The notes under the pieces were generated by a model. That model was not told where the DNA came from. It ran no database searches and was given only the letters and a program-made list of their open reading frames with translations. A stretch of DNA of 64,000 nucleotides from Isoetes taiwanensis. Taxonomy: Eukaryota; Streptophyta; Lycopodiopsida; Isoetales; Isoetaceae. Position numbers and translations under genes: made by a program. Positions 25,201 to 35,582 of the stretch are shown in pieces; position 1 is the stretch's first letter, and the number at the start of each line of letters is the position of its first letter. The DNA is taken from positions 748,978 through 812,977 of the forward strand of contig JAJEKV010000169.1 in assembly GCA_021234155.1 (NCBI GenBank). The letters run 5' to 3'.

Positions 25201-25260
25201 CATGAAAAAGCGCCAGGGTGATTGCTTCCATTCGCGAGGTGCACACCACCTCGCATTGAG
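22237..25260 (+). pseudogene. LINE ORF2 (endonuclease and reverse transcriptase), broken
   Basis: The endonuclease part shows 'DLIFLMETWE' (catalytic Glu codon near 22334), 'GGIAYTTR', 'LFVAACYFPHAES' and a later 'VVDYMLADEQ' near 22934. The reverse-transcriptase part shows 'VPIYKARG' (about 23788), 'CCFVDFAKGF' (about 24027), 'GVRRGCPLSPTLFCLYIDQL' (about 24200) and YRDD at 24324-24335 in place of the usual YADD. These parts nick target DNA and copy the RNA into it. The frames shift several times between them. Length and order fit a near-full-length but dead copy. Confidence 0.75.
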
Positions 25261-25683
25261 ACAGGGGAGATGGATTCGAGGAGCGTGGAGGACAGAGTCT
25301 AGAGGCCATTGAGGATGAAGGTCCGCCCTCGAGGCCTGTCCGTCATTTCAGCATATCCGGCCTCGGTATGCTTTCGGTTAGTTGTGCCCCATCGCCTTGC
25401 ATGAGCTCTTGAGCCACGGCCTCTTTGTAGGCTTGTTGGGATCATACCTCCGGGGAGGTAATAGATCACTGTGGACTCGGTTATGCCCCCGTCCGACATT
25501 AACCTCCGGTTGTACTTGTGATTATGTATATAAGCGTGCGGTATGTCAGCATCCTTATTGCTACTAAGGTTTTCCCCGAAAACCCTTCTTCAGCGGGGGT
25601 TTTAATCCCGGTAGTAATCGCTGCTTTCTCTCTCTTTTGTACTTGGGTCCCATAGGCCAGTTGGTCTCCGTGGACGATAAAAT

Positions 25684-25711
25684 CATATTCTATTCTATTC
25701 TATTCTATTCT
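25684..25711 (+). repeat. (ATTCT)n LINE tail
   Basis: About five ATTCT units directly follow the LINE's 3' UTR, in the place where other LINEs carry poly-A. A similar short array lies at 37918-37941. Confidence 0.8.
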
Positions 25712-25714
25712 TTC

Positions 25715-26037
25715 ACAAACCAATGGTTCATGACCCCTTCCAATAATTATGCCCTTGCCCATATAACCTAGGCAACAACTAGAAATGTTTGCATAACTTT
25801 GCCATATTTTGCCATGCCACATAACCCCAATAGTGGGACCATTCCTCCGTCTTTGTACTTCATTATCGGTCGTATGTTGTAACTCGGCATATAATGATAC
25901 ATAATCATGTAAATGCGGATAAAGGAATATTGCCATAGATGTATGGAAAGAACATCATACGAGTTTTGGATGTTTTACATGTTTTTACATATGTTTACTT
26001 TTTTTTAGGGCCCGAAGGGCCCAAAAAATTTTTAGTA
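25715..26037. other. Non-coding stretch between LINE tail and foldback element
   Basis: No gene. It contains the small palindrome GGGCCCGAAGGGCCC near 26008 and a 23-bp near-copy (25927-25949) of 19176-19198. Confidence 0.5.
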
Positions 26038-26656
26038 TAACACCCAACACATAACTACCATTAACATTAATTAACACAACCATTGAGTCCAACACATTTA
26101 AATTAAAATCCCCCTTAAACCCCCTTTGGTTTGGGTGCATATTCACACGGGGGGTGACTCCGGGCAACGAGAGCCTTTATAATTATATTTTGCACGTACA
26201 AAATCAACACCATATAGTATTTTGCTTGAAATCTTATAGTATTTTGCAAATCTTGTTATACGGTATAGCAAATTTTGTACTTGCATACCCCACAAACGAG
26301 GAACTTTACGTACGGTGTAGACTCCGGGCAACGAGAGCTGTTGGATAGGCATATTCACCCCTTATTCCTTAATCTACACCGTACGTAAAGTTCCTCGTTT
26401 GTGGGGTATGCAAGTACAAAATTTGCTATACCGTATAACAAGATTTGCAAAATACTATAAGATTTCAAGCAAAATACTATATGGTGTTGATTTTGTACGT
26501 GCAAAATATAATTATAAAGGCTCTCGTTGCCCGGAGTCACCCCCCGTGTGAATATGCACCCAAACCAAAGGGGGTTTAAGGGGGATTTTAATTTAAATGT
26601 GTTGGACTCAATGGTTGTGTTAATTAATGTTAATGGTAGTTATGTGTTGGGTGTTA
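26038..26656. mobile_element. Foldback MITE with 284-bp identical arms
   Basis: The left arm (26038-26321) and right arm (26373-26656) are equal in length and appear to be exact reverse complements. They surround a 51-bp loop (26322-26372). Termini read TAACACCC...GGGTGTTA, which can be read as element ends ACACCC/GGGTGT in a TA target duplication. The loop repeats pieces of the arm (CTCCGGGCAACGAGAGC and GCATATTCAC). No coding capacity. Long identical arms point to a very young insertion or to recent arm-to-arm conversion. Confidence 0.9.
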
Positions 26657-26659
26657 CAG

Positions 26660-26806
26660 ATACAAGCCCTGGCCTATGACAGATAGAAAGATTATGAAGC
26701 TATGCTTGGAAAGACTTTCTGGAAAACAATTGCAGTTCTGCAGGTTTGTGAATGAGGAATTGGAGAAGGTTTATGGTGATGAACTTTGTCATTCTCCATT
26801 ACTGTG
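26660..26806 (+). CDS. Terminal exon of an unrecognised gene
   Basis: Starting right after TTACAG at the foldback element's edge, 48 codons are open to a TGA stop. The peptide looks like genuine protein ('KIMKLCLERLSGKQLQFCRF', then 'VNEELEKVYGDELCHSP'). The acceptor AG overlaps the foldback boundary, so the transposon sits in the preceding intron or has replaced it. Upstream exons may be the orphan exon-like pieces at 17.7 and 19.4 kb, but this is a guess. Confidence 0.4.
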
Positions 26807-27600
26807 ATTAAGCCTGAGACATTTATGATTATTGGCCTGATTGTCATTTATTTAGGCCAAGGAATCCTACATGTTTCATGTACCATCTTTATCTTAATTT
26901 AAGAATGTTTTTGCTATATTGTTTATATAGTTCAATGCAGACTTGTCTATAAGTTTTTGCTATATTGTTTATATCTACTTCAATGCTGACTGCAAGGGAT
27001 GCTTAAAACTTATCAAGTGGTTAAAAAAAAAATTTGCCTGCAAGTGCTAGTATGGTATGTCTTAATGGCAGATACTGCTTACTGTCATGCAGTGACAGTT
27101 ACTAAGTATGTAGTTGCTTAACGCTAGCAGAAGTGTTAATGTCATCAAGTGCTTACCGCCATGCGCTTAAGATCAAAGATTACTTCTTGTTATGCTATAT
27201 AACCGTTTAAAGCTAGCCGTTTATTGCATGTGTGTCGTGTGTTCCAAAGGCTTACTCACAAGCACCGCTTGAAACTAATTAAAGTGCTTAGTGTTTGAGC
27301 TAGAGCACTTTACATTCAAGCGTAATATGGACTGTACAAGAATTCAATGTTTTGCCACCTGCATGGATAATAGAAGTAAGAACATCAAATGAATTCATTC
27401 TTTACATAATGGAAAAAACAAAATGTGAGACAAAAAAGAAGTAGATGAGACAAAAAAACTTCATATATTTGATAGACGAAAAGAACATTTGATAGACAAA
27501 AAAAATGACAAAGAAAGAACAAAGTGGTAGAGACAAAAACTTTTATATTAACAAAATATTTTACAAAAAAGGCCTTGGGGCCGATTAATCTTCGAGGGGT
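26807..27600. repeat. Non-coding stretch with a 49-bp duplication and AGTGCTTA motifs
   Basis: TTTTTGCTATATTGTTTATAT followed by (A/C)TTCAATGC(A/T)GAC occurs twice at about 26908-26955 and 26957-27000. From 26990 to 27310 there are many variants of AGTGCTTA/TAAGCGCTT on both strands. Such clustering is typical of subterminal transposase-binding regions and may mark one end of the DDE transposon to the right. Confidence 0.4.
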
Positions 27601-27765
27601 GTCTTGAGGGTGTCTTGGGGATGTCTTGGGGGCTTTAGGGGCTTTACGGTTGGGACTTCGGGCTCCTCCACACATTCTCCTCAATTCCCGCCTCCTCTGC
27701 CTTTTGGTGGGCTCTTAAATGCGCTCTCTCGAAAACCAGCTGCTTTTCTTCTTCTTCATCTCCTC

Positions 27766-27832
27766 TTCCTCTTCCTCTTCCTCTTCCTCTTCCTCTTCCT
27801 CTTCCTCTTCCTCTTCCTCCTCCTCTTCCTCG
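27766..27832 (+). repeat. (CTTCCT)n microsatellite
   Basis: About eleven hexamer units. They create long Ser/Glu/Arg homopolymer reading frames that have no coding meaning. Confidence 0.95.
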
Positions 27833-27839
27833 AATTCTC

Positions 27840-28800
27840 CTCCTCTTGAAAAACAAAACAAAAAAAAAATTGCAAAACAAAAAGAATACCTTCTTCTTCC
27901 TCCACGGTCTTGATTATGCATTTGCTTCCATTTGAATGAGCCAGGCTTCGAAAAAAAGTAAGGCGTTCTGTATAGCGGAGCGACGTCGCATTTTCGTGGC
28001 ACCTCGCTTTAAGCACATACTCGGTGCTTGATTTGACTTTGCATCGAGGCCATTGCAAAGGAATTTGGGCAAGATGGCGCAGCAGGGCGTAAGAAGAGGA
28101 TTTGGGCAAGATGTCGGCTTAAGGTGGAAGCGTGAGGGCGTAAGAAGAGCTTAAATCCTATGATTAGGGGCCTAGTGCTTAAATCCTATGCTTAGGCGAT
28201 CAATGTACTGAAAAAACCTCACACGCCAACAATTAATTCAGAACTGGACTTAAATATTTACATTATGACCATTGGAATTGACACATGTCACATCGAGGAA
28301 ATGCCTTGACAATATAATTTTGCCAAGAATGTTGGGATAATGATGGTACCAAAATAAATAATTGAATGTTATTCCAATGTCACAAATGTACATTCTTAAA
28401 CAACAATCTTCATTTTATGCGTGTCCATGCACACCACCCTTGTGCATCCTCACTATTATTAATATATATACAAATGTGTGCTTACTTGCTTAGGTCTGGA
28501 ACAACAAATCACTTGCAAAAGAATTACATCAATTTGGTTAAGTGTCAAAGAATTACAATGTTATTGGGAGATCGGCCATAATTTTTTCATGGGTCTCCCC
28601 GTGAAATTTTGTACATGTCTGTGCCTTCTATTTTGTCCATATCAATTTTAGGATATCTTACCACATGGCTGTGCACGGAGGCTTCGGGTTGTTTAGTGAG
28701 CAACATGTACTTGAAATTACCCAAGATTTGATAATACAATCCACTTAAGATAACCTCATGCACTCCAAATTTTTGCCCCCATCCATCTTTGTATGAATCT
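27840..28800. other. Non-coding stretch
   Basis: No gene recognised. Near 28120-28190 the sequence GCTTAAATCCTATG occurs twice 32 bp apart, together with further TAAGCAC-type motifs. Confidence 0.4.
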
Positions 28801-28809
28801 TCAAGTGTG

Positions 28810-31200
28810 CATTTGGGTTCTGTTCACTTGAGGATGTAGAAGTCCACACCCTCTGAATTGTCTACCTCAGCATTCACTGCAAAATTGTCACCTACCTCTA
28901 CCAAATTACTGATCCATTCATTGGCGTGTTCAAGAGTCTCCTTTTTTTTCTCAACTCTTGGTTTTAAGTCAGTTACCTCCCACTTTCCAAATCTACCTAT
29001 ATTGATGCAGGAGTCCCAATTCTGATCCATGCAAAACAAGCAGAAACATGACAGGCATCTATATGAGCAAGCCTATTTGGTCTACTCCTGCTGACAGGTC
29101 TGATACAGTGAATCTTCTTTGTGCCTTTAAGTGTTTCAATTTCATATTCTTCCATGTTTGCCACAACAACAGGTTCAATTTTCCAAAAATATCTTTTGAT
29201 CTCATCTGTTTCATCAACTGGTAGACTGCTGAAATATGTACACATAAATTTTACAATATCTTTAGCATGCCTCAGTTGCACACCATTGGGTTTGAGTTGT
29301 TCCTTACTTAGCAGCCTTTTGATAATGTAAAGACTGCACCATCATGTTCACCTTTACCATGAGCAGTGGCAAAGTAGTTTCACACTATTTCCTTGTCATT
29401 CATTGTGAAGTACCTGCCTAAGAAAAAAAAAGGTTTTCCTGACTTGAATTGTGATGAGCAGCCATCACTTCAAACCCAATGCTTCTCATACTCTATTTCC
29501 TGTTCCTTAAGCCATGCAACATGCTTTTGTAGGCAGTGTTCCACAAATAATGAGTCATGCACTTTATCATCAAAATGTAAAAGTGAGTCTCTTTTATGAT
29601 CTTCCTACCATTGTTGAGTCTATTCCCGATCTGCTCCAATTTTCTTTCTTTTTTTCTTCTTTGGGCCAGTCTTCTTTTGTCCCTTGACAGAAGCAGAATA
29701 TCGACACTTTGTCATGTCTATATGTTATGTGAACAAGTATAGAAACTTGATGCGTATGCCGCTGCATTGACTGGGGCTCATTACGGATCTTGATCTTTGT
29801 AATTTTCTGCAAAGTCAATCAATAAATGATACAATTGTATCTTCCGGAAATGATGACACACAATCGCTTAAAAGCGATTGGCCCGCCAATGTGCTATGTA
29901 ATTGTGTGGAACAAAATCTAATATTACCTTCTTCACATCCTCTTGAAACTCTTTGGGACTTCTCTCATTTTCATACTAATCTTAAGACAGTTTGTACCTC
30001 AAAGCCTTTCTTGGATCCCCTGAATTCTCTCCCGGTCCACATGTTGCTTTTCAAATGTCTTCCAAGTAACTAGTAATGAACCCGCGCCATCCATTTCTGT
30101 GGACATTTTCTAATTCTATCCAACCCACATTTTTACACACTAACATCAAGCGCTTATGATCAAACCACTCCTCATCATCACCTTTTGTTGCATACCACTT
30201 GTCTCCATAAATCACCGGTGCACTTGATTGTATGCTCCTTGGCTGCACATTCGGGCGAGGGCCACAAATCTCACAGCTGGGCGAGTTGCAATTGTCATGA
30301 ACTCCACCGATTTTCTCGTTCAATCCCCTCATGATGTATTCAAATTTCAAGTGGTACATGCAACAAGCATGTATGCCTCTCACGATCCTCCTTACAAAAC
30401 TCGGTTTCAACCTCTCAAAAGTTTGCAATGCAATTTTGATATGAGGATTCTCCTCTCTAAACCTGAGTTAGAATTGCAACTCAGTGGAAATCGTGAATGC
30501 CAAATAAATGCTACATATAATGAACCCCTACAATATAGGATGAATACTTACTTGGTTGACTTCAAGAAGGTGAATTGATGTTCCATCTTTATTCCCCGCT
30601 ACGATACATACCTCCTCACGCCTTTCTTGTATGGAGAAACGCTTGTATTTTTCTCACCGAACTTGATAACAGCTTCTCTATTGTAATCTAACATGCTATC
30701 CATCCGCTTCCTCCTCCTCAACATTGACCAAGGTCCTTCCCTTTGTTAGCTTGCACCCTTCTTTGAAAAGCATTTGAAATTGTTTTTCCTGGGATGCCGA
30801 GCAACTGCCACTGCTTGATTCAATGGCTTGACACCATTTGTACCTGCTGCGCCATTATCGTAGGTGGACTTCCTTGCACGAAGCATGTCATGATTCCTCT
30901 CATACTTATGTTCTTGCATTGTTTCCTTCAAATTCTTCACCATTTGCTTTCGGCCATAGTAACCCGTTTAGATTTCTTTATAGAAGCAATTGGTAAATCC
31001 CTTGCCCTCAAAGAAGACCGTATCAAGGATACGGCATTTGTCATTGTCATCAACATATGTACTAATTTGGTTGAATACTTCATAAATTTCTCCTGAAATT
31101 TCTCTTATTCTCATGGGGTCACTCGGCCTCAATTTCTTGTTCTTCTTTGAAGGCGAATCTTTAGAAGGGGAATTCTTCATTTGCTACCTTCTTTGCATAT
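28810..31200 (-). mobile_element. Decayed DNA transposon with an unusual DDE transposase
   Basis: The minus-strand remains, in order, are a Lys/Ser-rich N-terminus (31180-30968), a region with 'RHPRKNNFKCF' (about 30770) and 'FERLKPSFVRR' (about 30410). A Cys cluster 'CNSPSCEICG' follows (about 30280). Then come 'DFAENYK' (29796-29816), 'SDGCSSQFKS' (29440-29469), 'HGKGEHDGA' (29335-29361) and a basic tail. The two Asp motifs and the HGKG block form a catalytic-core pattern that I associate with a transposase-like family seen mainly in animal genomes. Stops and frame changes are spread through it. Terminal repeats were not found. Confidence 0.6.
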
Positions 31201-32300
31201 AATCTTTGCCTCCTCTCTTCCTTGCTGCATCAATGGCTCAGAAAGTGAACGGGAGAGGAATTGGGTATCATCTATCCCGGATTTCGTGTATTGCAAAATT
31301 GGTGAGGGCAAATTGTTGAATTTCGTTCGTGCAATTCTTGGAAACAATTAGTCCCTCCATTTTGCTTGAATTAAGATAGGCTAGCCCGCCATCTACGAAT
31401 ATGGCGGGCTACGTGCATTCATGTTTCGGCACCAAACAAGCTCATGATTCTCTCACATTTGATTTGACGCCAAGACCCTACATGTCAATTGATCAATCAT
31501 GCACGCCGTGTTTTAAAACACGCCAATTTTAAGCACTTGTAAGTAAGCGCGACGGACGGTGATTTTTGCACCCAATATCCTTCGAGATCCGATCCGGCCC
31601 TACCCAAAGTTCCGTGGGTATTTGTTTTATTTTGTTGCACCCAATATCGATCTACCCTTGCAATTGATTTGATCCGGTCGGCCTTTTCAAATCCGGACAA
31701 AGTTCCGTGGGTATTTGTTTTATTTTATTTTGTTAGCCACTTATTCCCAATTTGTGTTTGTATCGATCTACCCTCTATCAAATTGATTTGAGCAAGTGCT
31801 TGCAGAGAGTAGGAATATTTTTTCAAATCAGTTTATTTCGGCATTCGAACTACCGACCTTTGAGAAGTGGGTTATCCCCATAAGAATCCTTATGTTTGTG
31901 CCCATAGCCACTTATTCTTCCATCGTTTAGAACTTGGTTGCATTAGATGTGAAATGAAAAGATCTTTCTTTTTATGACTATGATGTATTTCAATATGGCT
32001 ATATCGCCTCAAAAATATCTATCAAATATTTATATCGTAAAAAGATGTAGCAAGTGCTTTGCATAGAGTTTTCCTTTTCTCTTATAATGGAATACGTTTT
32101 TCAAACAAGAAGGAAATGAGATATAATCGCTTCTTTAAAAGCTAGTAGCAAAGGCAATCCCTTGATGTATTAATTATCTCTTTCTAAGAAGGTTTCTTGG
32201 TACATTCTTTATGGTTCAGGAACATAATAGAAGGGAATCAAAGGGATTAGATTTAGATTTATACTCAAAAGGGAATGGAAAGGTCTTGAACCTGGAGAAT
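31200..32300. repeat. Non-coding stretch with a ~95-bp spaced duplication
   Basis: AAAGTTCCGTGGGTATTTGT plus TTTATTTTGTT occurs at about 31605-31636 and again at about 31699-31735. GCACCCAATATC also occurs twice. TAAGCACTT and AGTGCTTG motifs at 31525 and 31796 resemble those at 27 kb. No gene. Confidence 0.45.
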
Positions 32301-33050
32301 AACAAAGAGATTGGATGTGCAAGAAAGATGAAACAGCTGGAAAGTTCTTGCAGCTCCTTCTATTGGCAGTAAATGGAAACTGTTCTTTATTTGCAATCAA
32401 AGCATCAGATGGTATGTGTATATTCAGGAGAAATGAAAAGAAACTCTATCGAAGTGCCATCTTTTTAACTGTAACAGCCTACTTATCAAATCACTGGATG
32501 TTACCACCTAACCACATGAAAGTTCCATTTGCACTATCAAATGTTTCTGCTGCCTAACTATTCTAATGATGGATGCTGGAATCAAAATCACACATTACAA
32601 CTGTACTTACCAGAGAAAATTCACTACAAAATTCAACTAGTATTCTCCAATTTCAATGACACTGACATTTGTCTTACTGCTTCCTGGAGCCTTCTAGCTT
32701 TTCCTTCCACTGTATGAACCATATCTTGCTAAGTAGTTATCTGCAGTGACAGTGTATCTACTAGTGCTTTTGTTGTCTTTAAATTCATTAACAAGGACAC
32801 ATTTTGCTCTTTAACCATCAAGCACGCTTTTACCTTAGATTATGCATACGTAAGATGGGGAAGCAACCGATCACCAAAAAATTTTTTTTTACATTCTTCA
32901 TTTGGGATTTTATAGAGCTCTCTAGGAGATACAAAGCACCAAATACTGTAGATAAAGCTGCACCCAGATTATTCAAAACTCCAGGGGACGAAATTGCTGA
33001 GGTTTCATAAAAAAAATACAAAGGTTCATAAGGCAAATAAACAGTGAACA
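32300..33050 (-). other. Possible exons of an unrecognised gene
   Basis: On the minus strand, 33020-32850 reads 'SAISSPGVLNNLGAALSTVF' with a hydrophobic run. Near 32720-32640 'VHTVEGKARRLQEAVRQM' is an amphipathic helix-like piece followed by a stop. They may be exons of a small host gene, but splice borders are unclear. Confidence 0.25.
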
Positions 33051-33129
33051 AATAATGCCAGTGACCGCTTGAATTGTTGTTTGATCTCGCAAACCAAAGG
33101 GAAGCACCTCAACCAAGTAAAGAGAACGG

Positions 33130-34330
33130 GATTGAGATGCATAGCATTGGTTGGTTGCTAAGCACTTGGGCGTGTATTCCTTTGGGAAACCGACACTTAG
33201 GGCGCTTCTTCCTTGGTGTCTCTTTTTATCGCCTTCGCCCATATCCGGAATGCTTCCCCTTCTTAAAGGGACTGCTAATTCTTGGGAGACAGTTTGTGTG
33301 CTATTTAAGATTAATCGGTGTGTGTCCACAGGTAGGTTCTCTGTGTTGATGGATTCCTCTAGATAATCACATGCCTCTATGTGCTACTATACATCCATTG
33401 ACTCAGCAGGCGTTAGAGGCTTGTTGGTATTCTCATAGTTGGTGCTTGGTATGAGGCTTTGACACTTGTTGACTTGGATGCTTTTCGGACTAAGTTTATG
33501 CTATCTCGATGGGACAGAGCTCGCGGGCAAAAGTTGGTCGACATTACGCGGATGCTCCTTCACAATCGGTTGATGTGCCTATTTGACCTGCCCCAAATTG
33601 TTAATGCACATCATCTTGTGCATTCGCTATATCAATGGTTAATGTTGACATTGTCCCCCTCAATTTTGGTTGGCGACTCTGCATTCCCCTTCCTTAGTGG
33701 AAGCATGGTCCTAGGTCTGGAATAAATTGCTGCATCCCAAAGTTTCTACCTTATGGTGGCAACTCCTTCACAGATGTATGTGGGTTAATGTGCTGGTTCA
33801 TAAGTTTTATCCCTGCATTTTAACTCTCGCCTCTTGTGTAGCAAAGAGTTGAGAGTCTCGAGCACTGCTTCTTTCCATGTGACCAAGTTCAGTCAGTTTG
33901 GTCATGGTTACTATCTCTCATCCATGTGGCCTTGACTAGCTAGTAGTTGCTTCTCGCCATTTATCCTTCCACTTGGAACAGCTTGCAGCAACAGGCTTTC
34001 CACTTAGCTTCAGGCTGGTTGTTGTGGTCTGTTTGGAAAAGAAGACGGTTGTGCATCTTCAAAGGCTCATCAATTAGTGTTGACCAACCTCTTCACGAGG
34101 TGCAAGATAGATTGGTGAAGGCATACCTATGTTCTCAGCTTGTTCCTGAGAAAAAACATTTGTTTTTTGAGGAATACTTGGGTATCTTATCTTATGAGGT
34201 GGCTGCACTCAGTGGATTATCTTTGTCTGCTGAGATTTTATTCATGTCTCTGCATCTTTCTTCTGGAATATTGAATAAGACTTTGTCGTCCTTCCAAAAA
34301 AACATGTGTTTTGCCTTTTTTAAGTGACCC
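33130..34330 (+). pseudogene. 3' part of a second, L1-type LINE
   Basis: Several frames give the tail of plant L1 ORF2. Near 33725 'LLHPKVSTLWWQLLHRCMWV' is followed by a Cys/His block near 33850 ('ESLEHCFFPC' then 'VWSWLL'), the zf-RVT region. Then comes 'WLLWSVWKRRRLCIFKGSS' near 34015, the usual end of the protein. Frameshifts separate these pieces. It is much more decayed than the LINE at 20.6-25.7 kb and of different type. Confidence 0.6.
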
Positions 34331-34429
34331 TCTGTAAGTAGTGGTGCATCAAGGGTGCTTGCTTATTTTCTTATTATTTGTTTTTGTGGTGGTTGATTTT
34401 TTCTTGCTTTACTCTTGCAGGTTCATGAC

Positions 34430-34849
34430 TATCAATTACAAGGACTCGTTTAGATGGAGGTCAGTGATAGTGATGCAGACTCTAAAGGCCACCACTCTGT
34501 GTATATAGGTATCTGGATAATGGCAGAGCTTTGGCCTTTTGTTGAGGCAGATTTTGAACAACTCCTGTAGTTGTTTGATGCGAGGTTTGGCAAAGAAATT
34601 GGGGTTGTAAAATATATGTTTATAGGGGAAAGAATTTCAGCAGAAACTTCTGTCTAACTGCAGCATAACTAACCCATTTGGCTATTGAAACAGCCATGGT
34701 GTTTAAATCAAAGTGTATGTTACTTTTTTATAAGCAAAAACGTAGGTGTATGTAATCAATCTTTATATCAAGTCTTAAGTCTTACAAGTCACTTGCATTG
34801 CAACTTAAAACAGAGAGCACATATAATTTTACCAATGTTCCCCTCAAAC
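34430..34849. other. Non-coding stretch
   Basis: Nothing recognised beyond what may be the 3' UTR of the LINE fragment. Confidence 0.4.
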
Positions 34850-35012
34850 CAATGGACTAAGGAAATCATAATATGGACCTTTACTTTTCTTTATATTTAA
34901 CAACAATGGTTCATATGACACCACTATGAGTTGCACAATGGACTAAGGAAATCATAACTTTTCTTTCTATTTAACAACAATGGTTCATATGACACCACTA
35001 TGAGTTGCACAA
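34850..35012 (+). repeat. 86-bp tandem duplication
   Basis: CAATGGACTAAGGAAATCAT begins at 34850 and again at 34936. Both copies run through TTTAACAACAATGGTTCATA to TATGAGTTGCA. The first copy has about 10 extra bases. Confidence 0.85.
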
Positions 35013-35074
35013 TTGAAGCATACAGTGGTGTAGAGCTTATACTATTGAGTGGAATCTATACTTAGAACATAATA

Positions 35075-35582
35075 ATAAAACAAAGCAATAAAGGAGGAAA
35101 GCTAATCAACATGAAGAACAATAGTAAACTGTAGCAGCAAACCTGTAGACAGTTTGTAAGTACTTAACATATTAACATTTAACTCCATACGAGTTTTCAA
35201 CAATTTAACCCACTAATTAACATCAATATATCCCATTCGTTTTATTAAAAAAAAAAAAAAAAAAAAAAGACACAACAAACTGATAATGATTCATCTTTGG
35301 GGGCCATGCGCATGTTTCATCAACAACTTGATACATATTCATTTTCTCATCGCCTCTACCTCATTGCCCCTACAGTACAACTCCTTAAGGCAACCCATGT
35401 GCCACAACACCTTGTTTTAATACTGTTTTTATAAGTAGCCACCGTCGAGCCACCCTCTGTGAAAAAACAATTCAAGTTATGTGTTGTAGATAATGGTGAT
35501 GTGACATCTTATTTTATAAATGGATTAGAAAATGACCCTTGTTAGAGTGCCTATGATCAGATTATTTTGAGCAGCCCTCTAG
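35075..35582 (-). repeat. 3' flank of the hydrolase gene, shared with 8.24-8.7 kb
   Basis: This is the presumed 3' UTR and downstream region of the hydrolase gene. It aligns with 8241-8735 over most of its length. It includes an A tract of over 20 (about 35248-35268) absent from the left copy. Confidence 0.7.

Larger units (their letters stand above)
20622..25711 (+). mobile_element. Decayed LINE (non-LTR retrotransposon), about 5.1 kb
   Basis: The order is ORF1 (coiled coil plus RRM-like piece), then ORF2 with an AP-type endonuclease and a reverse transcriptase, then a pentanucleotide (ATTCT)n tail. That is the plan of two-ORF LINEs. Coding DNA is markedly GC-rich compared with the AT-rich flanks, which suggests a different compositional history. 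Several frame changes and stops mean it cannot move on its own. I found no convincing target-site duplication. Confidence 0.8.

Noticed and set aside
19176-25949. Near-identical 23-bp pair (19176-19198 and 25927-25949) as a LINE target-site duplication
   Set aside because: The left copy is about 700 bp before the first LINE-associated repeat and the right copy more than 200 bp beyond the LINE tail. Wider flanks also share weak similarity, so it looks like a dispersed repeat.
27644-28109. Long Glu-, Arg- or Ser-rich reading frames
   Set aside because: Produced by the (CTTCCT)n microsatellite read in different frames; no flanking protein domain.
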